From NCBI RefSeq assembly GCF_000428045.1, contig NZ_ATZE01000004.1, positions 1 through 64,000 of the forward strand: a stretch of 64,000 bases of DNA, written 5' to 3'. The translations under genes were made by a program, and so were the position numbers. Each line of letters starts with the position of its first letter. Positions within the stretch are counted from its first letter, which is position 1. Source of the stretch: Sedimenticola selenatireducens DSM 17993 (lineage in GTDB: Bacteria > Pseudomonadota > Gammaproteobacteria > Chromatiales > Chromatiaceae). Below the pieces are notes generated by a model. The model did not search any database. It was not told where the DNA came from and was given only the letters and a program-made list of their open reading frames with translations. Below are positions 45,452 through 53,413 of the stretch, in pieces.

Positions 45452-46480
45452 ATGAAACTAAAAGTTGCCATCAATGGTTATGGACGCATTGGCCGTTGTA
45501 TTCTGCGAGCCCTGTATGAGTCGCCCTATTATCGTAGCCATATAGAGATCGTCGCCATCAATGAGTTGGCCGATCTCAATGTGGTGACCCATCTGACCAA
45601 ATACGATACCACGCATGGCCGCTTTCCCGGCAGCGTGACGCGGGATGAGCGGCATCTGCTGATCGATGGAGACAAAGTTGCGCTGCTCTCCGAACCTGAT
45701 CCCGAGTCATTGCCCTGGCGTGCGCTTGAAGTGGACCTGGTGCTCGAATGCAGCGGCGTGTTCAAGTCTCGCCAGGATGCCGAACGACACATCCGCGCGG
45801 GCGCCGGAAAAGTGCTGTTTTCCCATCCGGCGGAGCCGGATGTGGATGCCACCATTGTCTATGGCGTCAATGATCATCTGCTGCAGTCGACCGATACCAT
45901 CGTCTCCAACGCCTCTTGCACCACCAATGCCATTATTCCGGTACTGAACGCGCTACAGGAGAGTTTCGGTATTGAATGTGCCCTGATCACCACGATCCAT
46001 TCGGCCATGCATGATCAGCCGGTGATCGACGCCTACGACACGGATCTGCGCAAGACCCGTTCCGCGTTGCAGTCGATTATTCCGGTTGAAACGGGATTGG
46101 CCCGAGGCGTGGTGAGGATACTGCCGGAACTCAAAAACCGTGTGCATGCCCAGGCGATTCGTGTCCCCACCATCAATGTCTCGATGATGGATCTCTCGGT
46201 GGAACTCGAACGGCCGGCCACGCGCAACGAGCTCAACCAGGTGCTCAGGGCGCTGAGTGAAAAACAGGATGGCCGGCTGTTTGGCTATATCGAGGAGCTG
46301 TTGGTCTCCTGCGATTTCAATCATGATTCCCGCTCGTCCATTGTTGACAGCAACCAGACCCAGGTCTGCAACCATCACTTCGCCAAGGTAGTCACCTGGT
46401 TCGATAACGAGTGGGGGTTCGCCAATCGCATGCTGGACACCGCCATTGCCATGGCACAGGATCCCCAGCGGAATGTTTAA
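45452..46480 (+). CDS. epd: D-erythrose-4-phosphate dehydrogenase
   Basis: A 342-residue member of the GAPDH family. The NAD-binding INGYGRIGR, the catalytic Cys in SNASCTTN and the general base His in TTIHSAMHDQ are present. HSAMHDQPVIDAYDTDLRKTRSA is the Epd-type variant, as opposed to the SYTNDQ type of GAPDH. Epd makes 4-phosphoerythronate, the first step of the DXP-dependent pyridoxal phosphate route. It is close to ppsR (15 bases), so the two may be co-transcribed. A residual GAPDH activity is possible. Confidence 0.92.
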   Translation: MKLKVAINGYGRIGRCILRALYESPYYRSHIEIVAINELADLNVVTHLTKYDTTHGRFPGSVTRDERHLLIDGDKVALLSEPDPESLPWRALEVDLVLECSGVFKSRQDAERHIRAGAGKVLFSHPAEPDVDATIVYGVNDHLLQSTDTIVSNASCTTNAIIPVLNALQESFGIECALITTIHSAMHDQPVIDAYDTDLRKTRSALQSIIPVETGLARGVVRILPELKNRVHAQAIRVPTINVSMMDLSVELERPATRNELNQVLRALSEKQDGRLFGYIEELLVSCDFNHDSRSSIVDSNQTQVCNHHFAKVVTWFDNEWGFANRMLDTAIAMAQDPQRNV

Positions 46481-46495
46481 TCCTACGGAAAGCAG

Positions 46496-47311
46496 ATGAC
46501 CCGACAACGCACGGTATATTATGTCTCGGAGAGCACCGGTATCACGGCAGAAACACTGGGACACAGCCTGATCTCCCAATTCGAGCAGACCATCGAATTC
46601 AAGGCGATCTATATGCCGTTTATCAACACGGTCGAGAAGGCTCGGAAACTGGCCAAACAGTTCGACATGGTGGCGAAGCGGGACGGAGCCCGTCCGATTG
46701 TCTTTGCCACCATGGTGGAGTATGAAACCCGGGTCATTCTGAAGCGCTCAAACTGCCTTTATATCGAATTGTTCGACACCTTTATCGCGCCCTTGAGCCG
46801 GGAGCTTGGGGTCAATCCCTCCGGCAAGACCGGCCTGAGTCACGGCATGCTGAATGGCGACAGCTATGAGGACCGGATGGATATCATCAACTTCGCCATG
46901 GTGAATGATGATGGAGCCCGCCTGGACAAGTATGATCAGGCGGACGTGATCCTGATCGGCGTATCGCGTTCCGGCAAGACCCCTACCTGTCTCTACCTGG
47001 CCATGCATTTCGGTATCAAGGCTGCTAACTATCCTCTGACACCGGATGATTTTGAACAGAATAAAATCCCCGACAGTCTGCTTAAACACAAGGATAAGCT
47101 GGTTGCCCTGACTATTGATCCGCCACGTTTGAACCGTATCCGTGAAGAGCGGCGGCCGGGTAGTGAGTACGCCTCACTGAAGCGTTGCAGTTCGGAAGTC
47201 AGGCAGGCGTTGCAGATGTTCCGGAAACACAATATCTGGGTACTTGATACCACCACCCATTCGATCGAAGAGGTCTCATCACGCATCGCCAAGGCGATAC
47301 GCTCTCGTTGA
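46496..47311 (+). CDS. ppsR: PEP synthase regulatory protein (kinase/pyrophosphorylase)
   Basis: A 271-residue DUF299 protein. The P-loop-like GVSRSGKTPTC and the N-terminal RTVYYVSESTGITAETLGHSL are diagnostic. PpsR phosphorylates and dephosphorylates PEP synthase in an ADP/pyrophosphate-dependent way, and so switches gluconeogenesis on and off. No ppsA is in the window. It follows epd by 15 bases. Confidence 0.95.
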   Translation: MTRQRTVYYVSESTGITAETLGHSLISQFEQTIEFKAIYMPFINTVEKARKLAKQFDMVAKRDGARPIVFATMVEYETRVILKRSNCLYIELFDTFIAPLSRELGVNPSGKTGLSHGMLNGDSYEDRMDIINFAMVNDDGARLDKYDQADVILIGVSRSGKTPTCLYLAMHFGIKAANYPLTPDDFEQNKIPDSLLKHKDKLVALTIDPPRLNRIREERRPGSEYASLKRCSSEVRQALQMFRKHNIWVLDTTTHSIEEVSSRIAKAIRSR

Positions 47312-47331
47312 GGCACGCGATTTTGTGTGCC
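47312..47331 (+). terminator. Possible terminator after ppsR
   Basis: GGCACGC-GATTTT-GTGTGCC is a small hairpin directly after the ppsR stop. It has only a weak T-rich follow-up. Confidence 0.3.
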
Positions 47332-47661
47332 CGGGTATTTGCATGGCTGGCAGCTGCTCGCCGGGTGTTCGGTCATAGCGCTATGCTAGGATACCCAGGT
47401 CTGCAGGTCCGATCGCTTTGATCCTTACTTTTTGTCATTGACGAAAATCTCTGAAAGTCAAGAAAAAAACCACTACACTCACCCTAGATAGCTTTTTCGA
47501 CTGCTGTGTAGTCGGTCATGTCAAGGGTACTGTGCGGATAAATTTTTTTTTGGCATTCCATAAGATTTCCCGCTTGTACGGCGTGATTTTAATAAACATA
47601 ATGGCCTGTTTTTATTAATAAATTAACCTTTTTTGTGGGTTTTTTCTGAAAGCTGAATAAT
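47312..47661. other. Intergenic region before pntAA
   Basis: 350 bases. The 3' part (47440-47655) is AT-rich with several T-runs and must carry the pnt promoter. I see no riboswitch-like conserved structure and no ORF. Confidence 0.4.
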
Positions 47662-48762
47662 ATGAAAATTGGGGTTCCGAGAGAGACACGGCCAGGGGAG
47701 ACGCGGGTTGCTTCCACGCCTGATGTGGTGAAAAAACTGGTTTCCAAAGGTTTTTCAGTGCTGCTCGAGAAGGGCGCCGGGGAAGCCGCGCATTTTACCG
47801 ATGCGGAATTTGAACAGGCCGGTGCGACATTGGTGGACCGGGCTGCTGCGCTGGCGGCTGACATCGTGCTGAAAGTGCGTAAACCGGATCTTGATGAAGT
47901 CGCCATGATGACCGATGGCGCGGTGCTGGTCGGTTTTATCGAGACCTGTGAAGAGGATGACATCCTGCGTGCGATGTTTGATAAAAACATTCGGCCGCTC
48001 GCTCTGGAACGGGTGCCTCGCATCTCCCGTGCCCAGTCGATGGACGCACTCTCGTCCCAGAGCAATATCGCCGGTTATCGCGCGGTGATTGAGGCGGCCA
48101 GCCTTTTTGGACGTTTTTTACCCTTGATGATGACCTCCGCCGGATCAGCCAAGCCGGCACGGCTGGTGGTGCTGGGTGTCGGTGTTGCGGGTCTGCAGGC
48201 CATCGCCACCGCACGCCGTCTCGGAGCCGATGTATACGCCTACGATATCAGGCCCGAGACGCGGGAGCAGATACTTTCGCTGGGTGCCAAACCGATTGAC
48301 CTGGAGATTGGCGAGAGCGGTTCCGGTGAAGGCGGCTATGCCAAGGAACTCTCGGAGGAGGCCAAGGCGAAACAGCAGCAACTGCTGGCTGATGAGCTGA
48401 GCAAGGCACACATCCTGATAACCACTGCGCTGATCCCGTGTCGACCCGCGCCTGTTCTGGTCACTGAAGAAGTGGTAAAGCGGATGCGCGAGGGGTCGGT
48501 GATTGTCGATCTCGCAGCGGAGACCGGTGGCAACTGTCCGTTGACGGAAAAGGATCAAGTGATCAACAAGGAAGGCGTAATACTGGTGGGGCATACCAAC
48601 TATCCCGCCATGATGCCGTCGGACGCCAGTGCGTTCTATGCCAAGAATATCGCCAATTTGCTCGATATCATGGTCGCTGTGGAAGAGGGTAAGCCAGTGT
48701 TGAATGATTTTGAACTGGATGAGATTACCCAGGCGGCATTGGTCAGGCCCCAGTCGAAGTAG
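47662..48762 (+). CDS. pntAA: NAD(P) transhydrogenase subunit alpha part 1 (NAD-binding)
   Basis: The soluble dI domain of proton-pumping transhydrogenase, 366 residues. The start MKIGVPRETRPGETRVASTPDVVKKL is family typical, VVLGVGVAGLQAIATARRLGADVYAYDIR is the NAD-binding fold, and HTNYPAMMPSDASAFYAKN lies at the end. It lacks the membrane part, which is on the next gene, so this is the split-alpha form found in many alpha- and gammaproteobacteria. With PntAB and PntB it links the proton gradient to NADPH formation. Confidence 0.96.
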   Translation: MKIGVPRETRPGETRVASTPDVVKKLVSKGFSVLLEKGAGEAAHFTDAEFEQAGATLVDRAAALAADIVLKVRKPDLDEVAMMTDGAVLVGFIETCEEDDILRAMFDKNIRPLALERVPRISRAQSMDALSSQSNIAGYRAVIEAASLFGRFLPLMMTSAGSAKPARLVVLGVGVAGLQAIATARRLGADVYAYDIRPETREQILSLGAKPIDLEIGESGSGEGGYAKELSEEAKAKQQQLLADELSKAHILITTALIPCRPAPVLVTEEVVKRMREGSVIVDLAAETGGNCPLTEKDQVINKEGVILVGHTNYPAMMPSDASAFYAKNIANLLDIMVAVEEGKPVLNDFELDEITQAALVRPQSK

Positions 48763-48905
48763 TCGACGGACAGCGATACCGGGAATAGGTGAATAACGCT
48801 TTCAGTTGCATGAGTTGCAGGTTATCAATGCCACTTGCAATCAGCATAAGACAGATCTCATGGATACAGGGCTGCACGGTTTGAATTTAACAGGAGGGCA
48901 GTTAG

Positions 48906-49190
48906 ATGCCTGATACATTGGTAGCACTCTACGTTTTTGTGCTCGCTTGCTTTATTGGTTATTACGTAATCTGGGGTGTTACCCCTTCACTGCATACGCC
49001 GCTGGTATCCCTCACTAACGCCATTTCGGGGATCATTATTGTGGGTGCGCTTCTGGTCACCGGGCTTGAAGAGGCGAGCGCCGCTGCGGGGGTTATGGGA
49101 TTCTTTGCCGTTTTGCTGGCCTCGATCAACGTGTTCGGTGGCTTCCTGGTGACCAATCGCATGCTCGCCATGTTTAAGAAGAAGAAATAA
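48906..49190 (+). CDS. pntAB: NAD(P) transhydrogenase subunit alpha part 2 (membrane)
   Basis: The 94-residue membrane piece of the alpha subunit, with three hydrophobic helices (about 5-22, 33-52, 58-80) and a Lys-rich end (MFKKKK). [18 protein letters not shown] is typical. It begins 143 bases after pntAA with an AGGAGGG site and is followed by pntB after 15 bases. Confidence 0.96.
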   Translation: MPDTLVALYVFVLACFIGYYVIWGVTPSLHTPLVSLTNAISGIIIVGALLVTGLEEASAAAGVMGFFAVLLASINVFGGFLVTNRMLAMFKKKK

Positions 49191-49205
49191 GGGAGCCCGT
49201 TTGCA

Positions 49206-50609
49206 ATGCAGATTTCAGCCAACTACCAGGCACTTGCCTATCTGGTCTCCGCCATTCTGTTTATTTTTGCCCTGAAGGGCTTAACCCACCCGGCTACCGC
49301 CCGGCGCGGTAATTACTACGGTATGGCCGGTATGGCACTAGCCATCGTGGCTACACTGCTGGGTGCCGAAGTACAGTCATACGGCTTCATTATCGCTGGT
49401 GTTGCCGCGGGTGCCGTAATCGGTGCCGTACTGGCGTCTAAGGTAAAAATGACCGCTATGCCCCAGTTGGTGGCGGCACTGCACAGTTTTGTCGGTATGG
49501 CCGCAGTGCTGGTAGCCATCGGCACCTATATCAATCGCGCCGCAGCCGGGACCCTGAATCCGGTGCTGATGACCGAACTGGCGGTCGGTATTGTGATCGG
49601 CGCCATCACTTTCAGTGGTTCGGTCATCGCCTTCGGTAAACTGCAGGGCATCATCAGCGGCAAGCCGGTAATTTTCAAGGGCCAGCATCTGCTGAATGCC
49701 CTGATGGGTGTGGTGATTGTCGCCTTCGGCGTGCACTTCGGCATGACGGAGAGTGTGGTGTCGCTGGCGCTGATGACTCTGCTCGCCTTTGTACTGGGTT
49801 TTACCCTGATTATCCCCATCGGCGGTGCCGATATGCCGGTGATCATCTCCATGCTCAATAGCTACTCCGGCTGGGCGGCGGCGGCAACCGGGTTCACTCT
49901 GCAAAACAATCTGTTGATTATCGTCGGCGCATTGGTCGGTTTTTCCGGTGCCATTCTCTCCTACATTATGTGCCGGGCAATGAACCGTTCCATTATCAAT
50001 GTGGTATTCGGTGGTTTCGGCAGTGATTCATCCGGCGGTGCTTCCAGTGCGGCCGCTTTGGCGGTGGAGAAGGGTGTCCGTTCTGCTTCTGTGGAAGACG
50101 CTATCTACTGGATGGAAGATGCCAACAAGGTGATCATCATACCGGGCTATGGCATGGCGGTAGCACAGGCCCAGCATGCCCTTAAGGAGTTTATGGAATT
50201 GCTGCTGGCCCGCGGAGTTGAGGTGAAGTTTGCTATTCATCCGGTGGCGGGGCGCATGCCGGGACACATGAATGTACTGCTGGCGGAAGCCGATATCCCC
50301 TACGATCATGTGCTGGAGATGGATGAGATTAATCCGGAGTTCCCAACTGCCGATGTGGCGCTTGTGGTAGGTGCCAATGACGTGACCAACCCGGCGGCCA
50401 AGACTGATCCATCGAGCCCGATTCACGGCATGCCTATTCTGGATGTCTCCAAGGCGAAGCAGATCTATGTGATCAAGCGTTCCATGAATCCCGGCTATGC
50501 CGGTGTGGATAATCTGCTCTATTACCAGGATAACTGCTCACTCATCTTTGGCGATGCCAAGGCGGTGTGTGAGGGGTTGGCTGGTGCGCTGAAGGGTGGT
50601 GGGCACTAA
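49206..50609 (+). CDS. pntB: NAD(P) transhydrogenase subunit beta
   Basis: A 467-residue subunit with about eight to nine membrane helices in the first 270 residues and the NADP-binding dIII domain after 285. The NADP motif GYGMAVAQAQHAL, HPVAGRMPGHMNVLLAEADIPYD and VGANDVTNPAA are all conserved, as is the C-terminal KRSMNPGYAGVDN. It completes the pntAA-AB-B operon. Confidence 0.97.
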   Translation: MQISANYQALAYLVSAILFIFALKGLTHPATARRGNYYGMAGMALAIVATLLGAEVQSYGFIIAGVAAGAVIGAVLASKVKMTAMPQLVAALHSFVGMAAVLVAIGTYINRAAAGTLNPVLMTELAVGIVIGAITFSGSVIAFGKLQGIISGKPVIFKGQHLLNALMGVVIVAFGVHFGMTESVVSLALMTLLAFVLGFTLIIPIGGADMPVIISMLNSYSGWAAAATGFTLQNNLLIIVGALVGFSGAILSYIMCRAMNRSIINVVFGGFGSDSSGGASSAAALAVEKGVRSASVEDAIYWMEDANKVIIIPGYGMAVAQAQHALKEFMELLLARGVEVKFAIHPVAGRMPGHMNVLLAEADIPYDHVLEMDEINPEFPTADVALVVGANDVTNPAAKTDPSSPIHGMPILDVSKAKQIYVIKRSMNPGYAGVDNLLYYQDNCSLIFGDAKAVCEGLAGALKGGGH

Positions 50610-50695
50610 ACGCTTGAGCGAGCCATGTAGGCTGGTTGTGCCTTTCGGCTTATCTGCCCTGCCACCATTGTGAATGGCTCCATTCTCTTCTGGAC

Positions 50696-51742
50696 CTACA
50701 CAATCACCGGCTCATCCTGCAGATAGGGGATCGAGGGTAGGGGATCTTCTTCATGCATGGCGTCTTCCAGCAGTTCCATTTCGTCCCGACCGAGCCGGGC
50801 AATGTGGTAGAGTGCTTCACCCTGGTAGGCCAAGGGCAGCGTGGTGCGACCGATCACTATGCCGCGCCATGGTGCCAGCACCTGGGTCTCCCGCTCTCCA
50901 AACGGGTCGCTGATATATCCTAGAGTTTCATTTTTATTCACGGTTGCCCCAAGAGGTGATACCGCCCTGAGAATGCCGCTCTGGGAGGCGCGCACCCAGG
51001 CGCTGGCATGGGTGATGACCGAGGCCTGTTTGATACTGGTCCGTCGTGAAGCCGGCAACATATTGAGATGGCGCATTACCCGCACGATCCCCCTTAGTCC
51101 TATTCGGATTGAGTGTTCATCGAAACGCAGTGCTTCGCCACACTCGTAGACCACCATCGGTACCCCAAGGGCCGCCCCGGATTGGCGGACAGAACCCTCG
51201 CGCAGACCGGCATTGAGCGTTACGGGCGTGCGGAAGGCTTCCGCCATGGAGGCGGCAACCGGATCATCCAGATTGGCCCGTACCTGGGGCATATTGGCCC
51301 GGTCGATGGCTGCCGTGTGCAGATCAATGCCATGGGTGCACTGGGCCACGATCTCGTTCAGAAACAGGTGCGCCACCCGGCCGGCAAGTGAGCCTTTTTC
51401 CGAACCCGGGAAGGAGCGATTCAGGTCCCGCCGGTCCGGCAGATAGCGTGAACGGTGTAAAAACCCGGGGACATTGACAATGGGGACTGCGATCAGATCA
51501 CCACGCAGTTTTTTCAGCAGTGGCAGACTGAGCAGTCGCCGAATAATCTCCACGCCATTGATCTCATCGCCGTGAATGGCGGCGCAGACGAACAGCCGTG
51601 GTCCCTCCCTGCGGCCACGGATTACATGCACCGGCATGGTCATCGGTGTATGGGTATAGAGTTGTGCAATGGGCAGATCAATAGTGAGATTTTCCCCCGG
51701 CAACACCTCGCTTGCACCGATCCGAAGCGGTTTGCTCATCAT
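50696..51742 (-). CDS. Succinylglutamate desuccinylase/aspartoacylase-family protein of the rimK operon
   Basis: A 348-residue M14-like zinc hydrolase-fold protein. The zinc motif is HGDEINGVEIIRRLL (His and Glu ligands), with a later His in GIDLHTAA. It has a C-terminal beta domain (WRGIVIGRTTLPLAYQGEALYHIAR). It lies directly after a RimK-type ligase and a RimB-type protease. Homologues in this position are found in many gammaproteobacteria, where a role in the turnover of the glutamate tails or peptides made by RimK is suspected. The reaction is not shown by the sequence. Confidence 0.82.
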   Translation of the reverse strand: MMSKPLRIGASEVLPGENLTIDLPIAQLYTHTPMTMPVHVIRGRREGPRLFVCAAIHGDEINGVEIIRRLLSLPLLKKLRGDLIAVPIVNVPGFLHRSRYLPDRRDLNRSFPGSEKGSLAGRVAHLFLNEIVAQCTHGIDLHTAAIDRANMPQVRANLDDPVAASMAEAFRTPVTLNAGLREGSVRQSGAALGVPMVVYECGEALRFDEHSIRIGLRGIVRVMRHLNMLPASRRTSIKQASVITHASAWVRASQSGILRAVSPLGATVNKNETLGYISDPFGERETQVLAPWRGIVIGRTTLPLAYQGEALYHIARLGRDEMELLEDAMHEEDPLPSIPYLQDEPVIV

Positions 51743-52648
51743 TCAGCCCTTTCCTCGTGTTTTGGTGTGATAGGGGCGGCAGTTTTTTTCGATGAACTCG
51801 ATAATGGTATTGGCGATGTCCTTGTTGGTAGCGTTCTCGATCCCTTCCAGACCGGGTGAGGAGTTCACCTCCATCACCACCGGGCCGTGATTGGAGCGCA
51901 GCAGATCAACACCACAGACATTGAGCCCCATGACCCGCGCGGCACGAACCGCGGTGGAGCGCTCCTCGGGGGTGATGCGAACCAGGGTGGCCGAGCCGCC
52001 GCGATGCAGATTGGATCGGAACTCACCTTCCCGCGCCTGGCGCTTCATTGATGCCACCACCTTGTCACCGATCACCAGGCAACGCAGGTCGGAGCCTTTT
52101 GATTCACCGATGAACTCCTGGACCATGATGTTGGCCTTGAGCCCCATGAAGGCCTGAATAACGCTCTCAGCGGCCTTGTGAGTTTCAGCCAGCACCACGC
52201 CAATTCCCTGGGTGCCCTCCAGCAGTTTGATCACAACGGGTGCGCCACCGACCTGGGTCAGCAGGTCATTGATGTCGTCGGGGGAGTGGGCGAAACCGGT
52301 GACCGGCAGCCCTATGCCCTTGCGTGCCAGCAGTTGTGCCGAGCGCAGCTTGTCCCTGGCCCGGGTGATAGCCACCGATTCATTCAGCGGGTAGACCCCC
52401 ATCATCTCGAACTGACGCAGTACGGCGGTGCCATAGAAGGTGATGGAGGCACCGATTCTCGGGATCACCGCATCGAAATCATCCAGGGTTTCGCCCTTGT
52501 AGTGGATGGATGGCCGGTGAGAGGTAATGTTCATATAGCAACGTAACGGGTCGATCACTCGTACCTGATGTCCGCGTGCCTTGGCTGCTTCCACCAGTCG
52601 CATGGTGGAATAGAGTTTGGCATTGCGTGACAGTATGGCGATTTTCAT
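51743..52648 (-). CDS. rimK: RimK-type ATP-grasp glutamate ligase
   Basis: A 301-residue ATP-grasp enzyme. RimK adds glutamate residues to the C-terminus of ribosomal protein S6. The start [27 protein letters not shown], the ATP-binding [19 protein letters not shown], and the magnesium-binding [15 protein letters not shown] all match the E. coli type. It touches the aspartoacylase-like gene (stop and start adjacent) and is 15 bases from the protease gene, so the three form one operon. Confidence 0.94.
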   Translation of the reverse strand: MKIAILSRNAKLYSTMRLVEAAKARGHQVRVIDPLRCYMNITSHRPSIHYKGETLDDFDAVIPRIGASITFYGTAVLRQFEMMGVYPLNESVAITRARDKLRSAQLLARKGIGLPVTGFAHSPDDINDLLTQVGGAPVVIKLLEGTQGIGVVLAETHKAAESVIQAFMGLKANIMVQEFIGESKGSDLRCLVIGDKVVASMKRQAREGEFRSNLHRGGSATLVRITPEERSTAVRAARVMGLNVCGVDLLRSNHGPVVMEVNSSPGLEGIENATNKDIANTIIEFIEKNCRPYHTKTRGKG

Positions 52649-52663
52649 TCGGCGGTTTCCTGG

Positions 52664-53146
52664 TTATTCTGATAAAGGGTTGTCCGGCTTGCCGGCCTGA
52701 TAAGAGCGTGCGGCGTCGACCAGAAAGTCGCCGCGCAGTGCTGTGCGACCCAGCAGCATCCGAAACAGCATCGTATCCCGATCGGTCAATGTCAGTTCTA
52801 TCTGTTTGCTAAGTGAGCCGATGATCGCTTCGGTTTCTATCACATAGCGATTTTCACGATGCCCGCCCGAATCGGTTACCATCCGCTGATCAAGCAGATC
52901 CGCCGTGCAGATGATCGCCGTTTCTCGATCTCTCTGATGCGGGTGAACACCGAAGCGCACCCGGTCCCGGCCACGCTCCTTGTAAGGGTCGATAAAGAAT
53001 GTGTGCAGCGCCGACGTACGGGCGCCCGTGTCCACCTTGGCCTTGATATGTGGAATGCCCAGTTTTGGCAGGATGAGCCACTCCCTCCAGCCCAGTGTCA
53101 ACAGGGCGGGAGCGGGGTGTGCTTGCTTTTCTTCAATTTCTTGCAT
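52664..53146 (-). CDS. rimB: RimK-associated retropepsin-like zinc protease (RimB family)
   Basis: A 160-residue protein with one aspartic-protease-like motif, [11 protein letters not shown] (Asp39-Thr-Gly), and the C-terminal [22 protein letters not shown]. This family is annotated as ATP-dependent zinc protease and usually lies next to rimK. RimB is reported to remove the glutamates that RimK adds. It is the first gene of the trio here. Whether zinc or Asp39 does the catalysis cannot be judged from the sequence. Confidence 0.85.
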   Translation of the reverse strand: MQEIEEKQAHPAPALLTLGWREWLILPKLGIPHIKAKVDTGARTSALHTFFIDPYKERGRDRVRFGVHPHQRDRETAIICTADLLDQRMVTDSGGHRENRYVIETEAIIGSLSKQIELTLTDRDTMLFRMLLGRTALRGDFLVDAARSYQAGKPDNPLSE

Positions 53147-53413
53147 CTCAGTCCTATCTTAGCATCTGGGATTTCCAGCCCGGAGCAAATTTTAATAATG
53201 CAGGCGTATCCCGCCTTTCGATCTGGCAAGGCATGGCGATTCCCGGTTGTGATCGTACTCGTGTCTCTATTTGGTTTGGCTCTTTTTCTGCACGCGACCC
53301 GGCGCCGTTCAATCAGCTGCTAAACTTTACGACAGTATCGGAACATTTTCTGACTATACAGCCGGCTGCGGTGACTGCAGCATTTCAAATTCAGACCAGG
53401 GAGACTTGAGGAG

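Noticed and set aside
47440-47661. Riboswitch or small RNA before pntAA
   Set aside because: The region is AT-rich with T-runs but shows no conserved riboswitch core that I can recognise.
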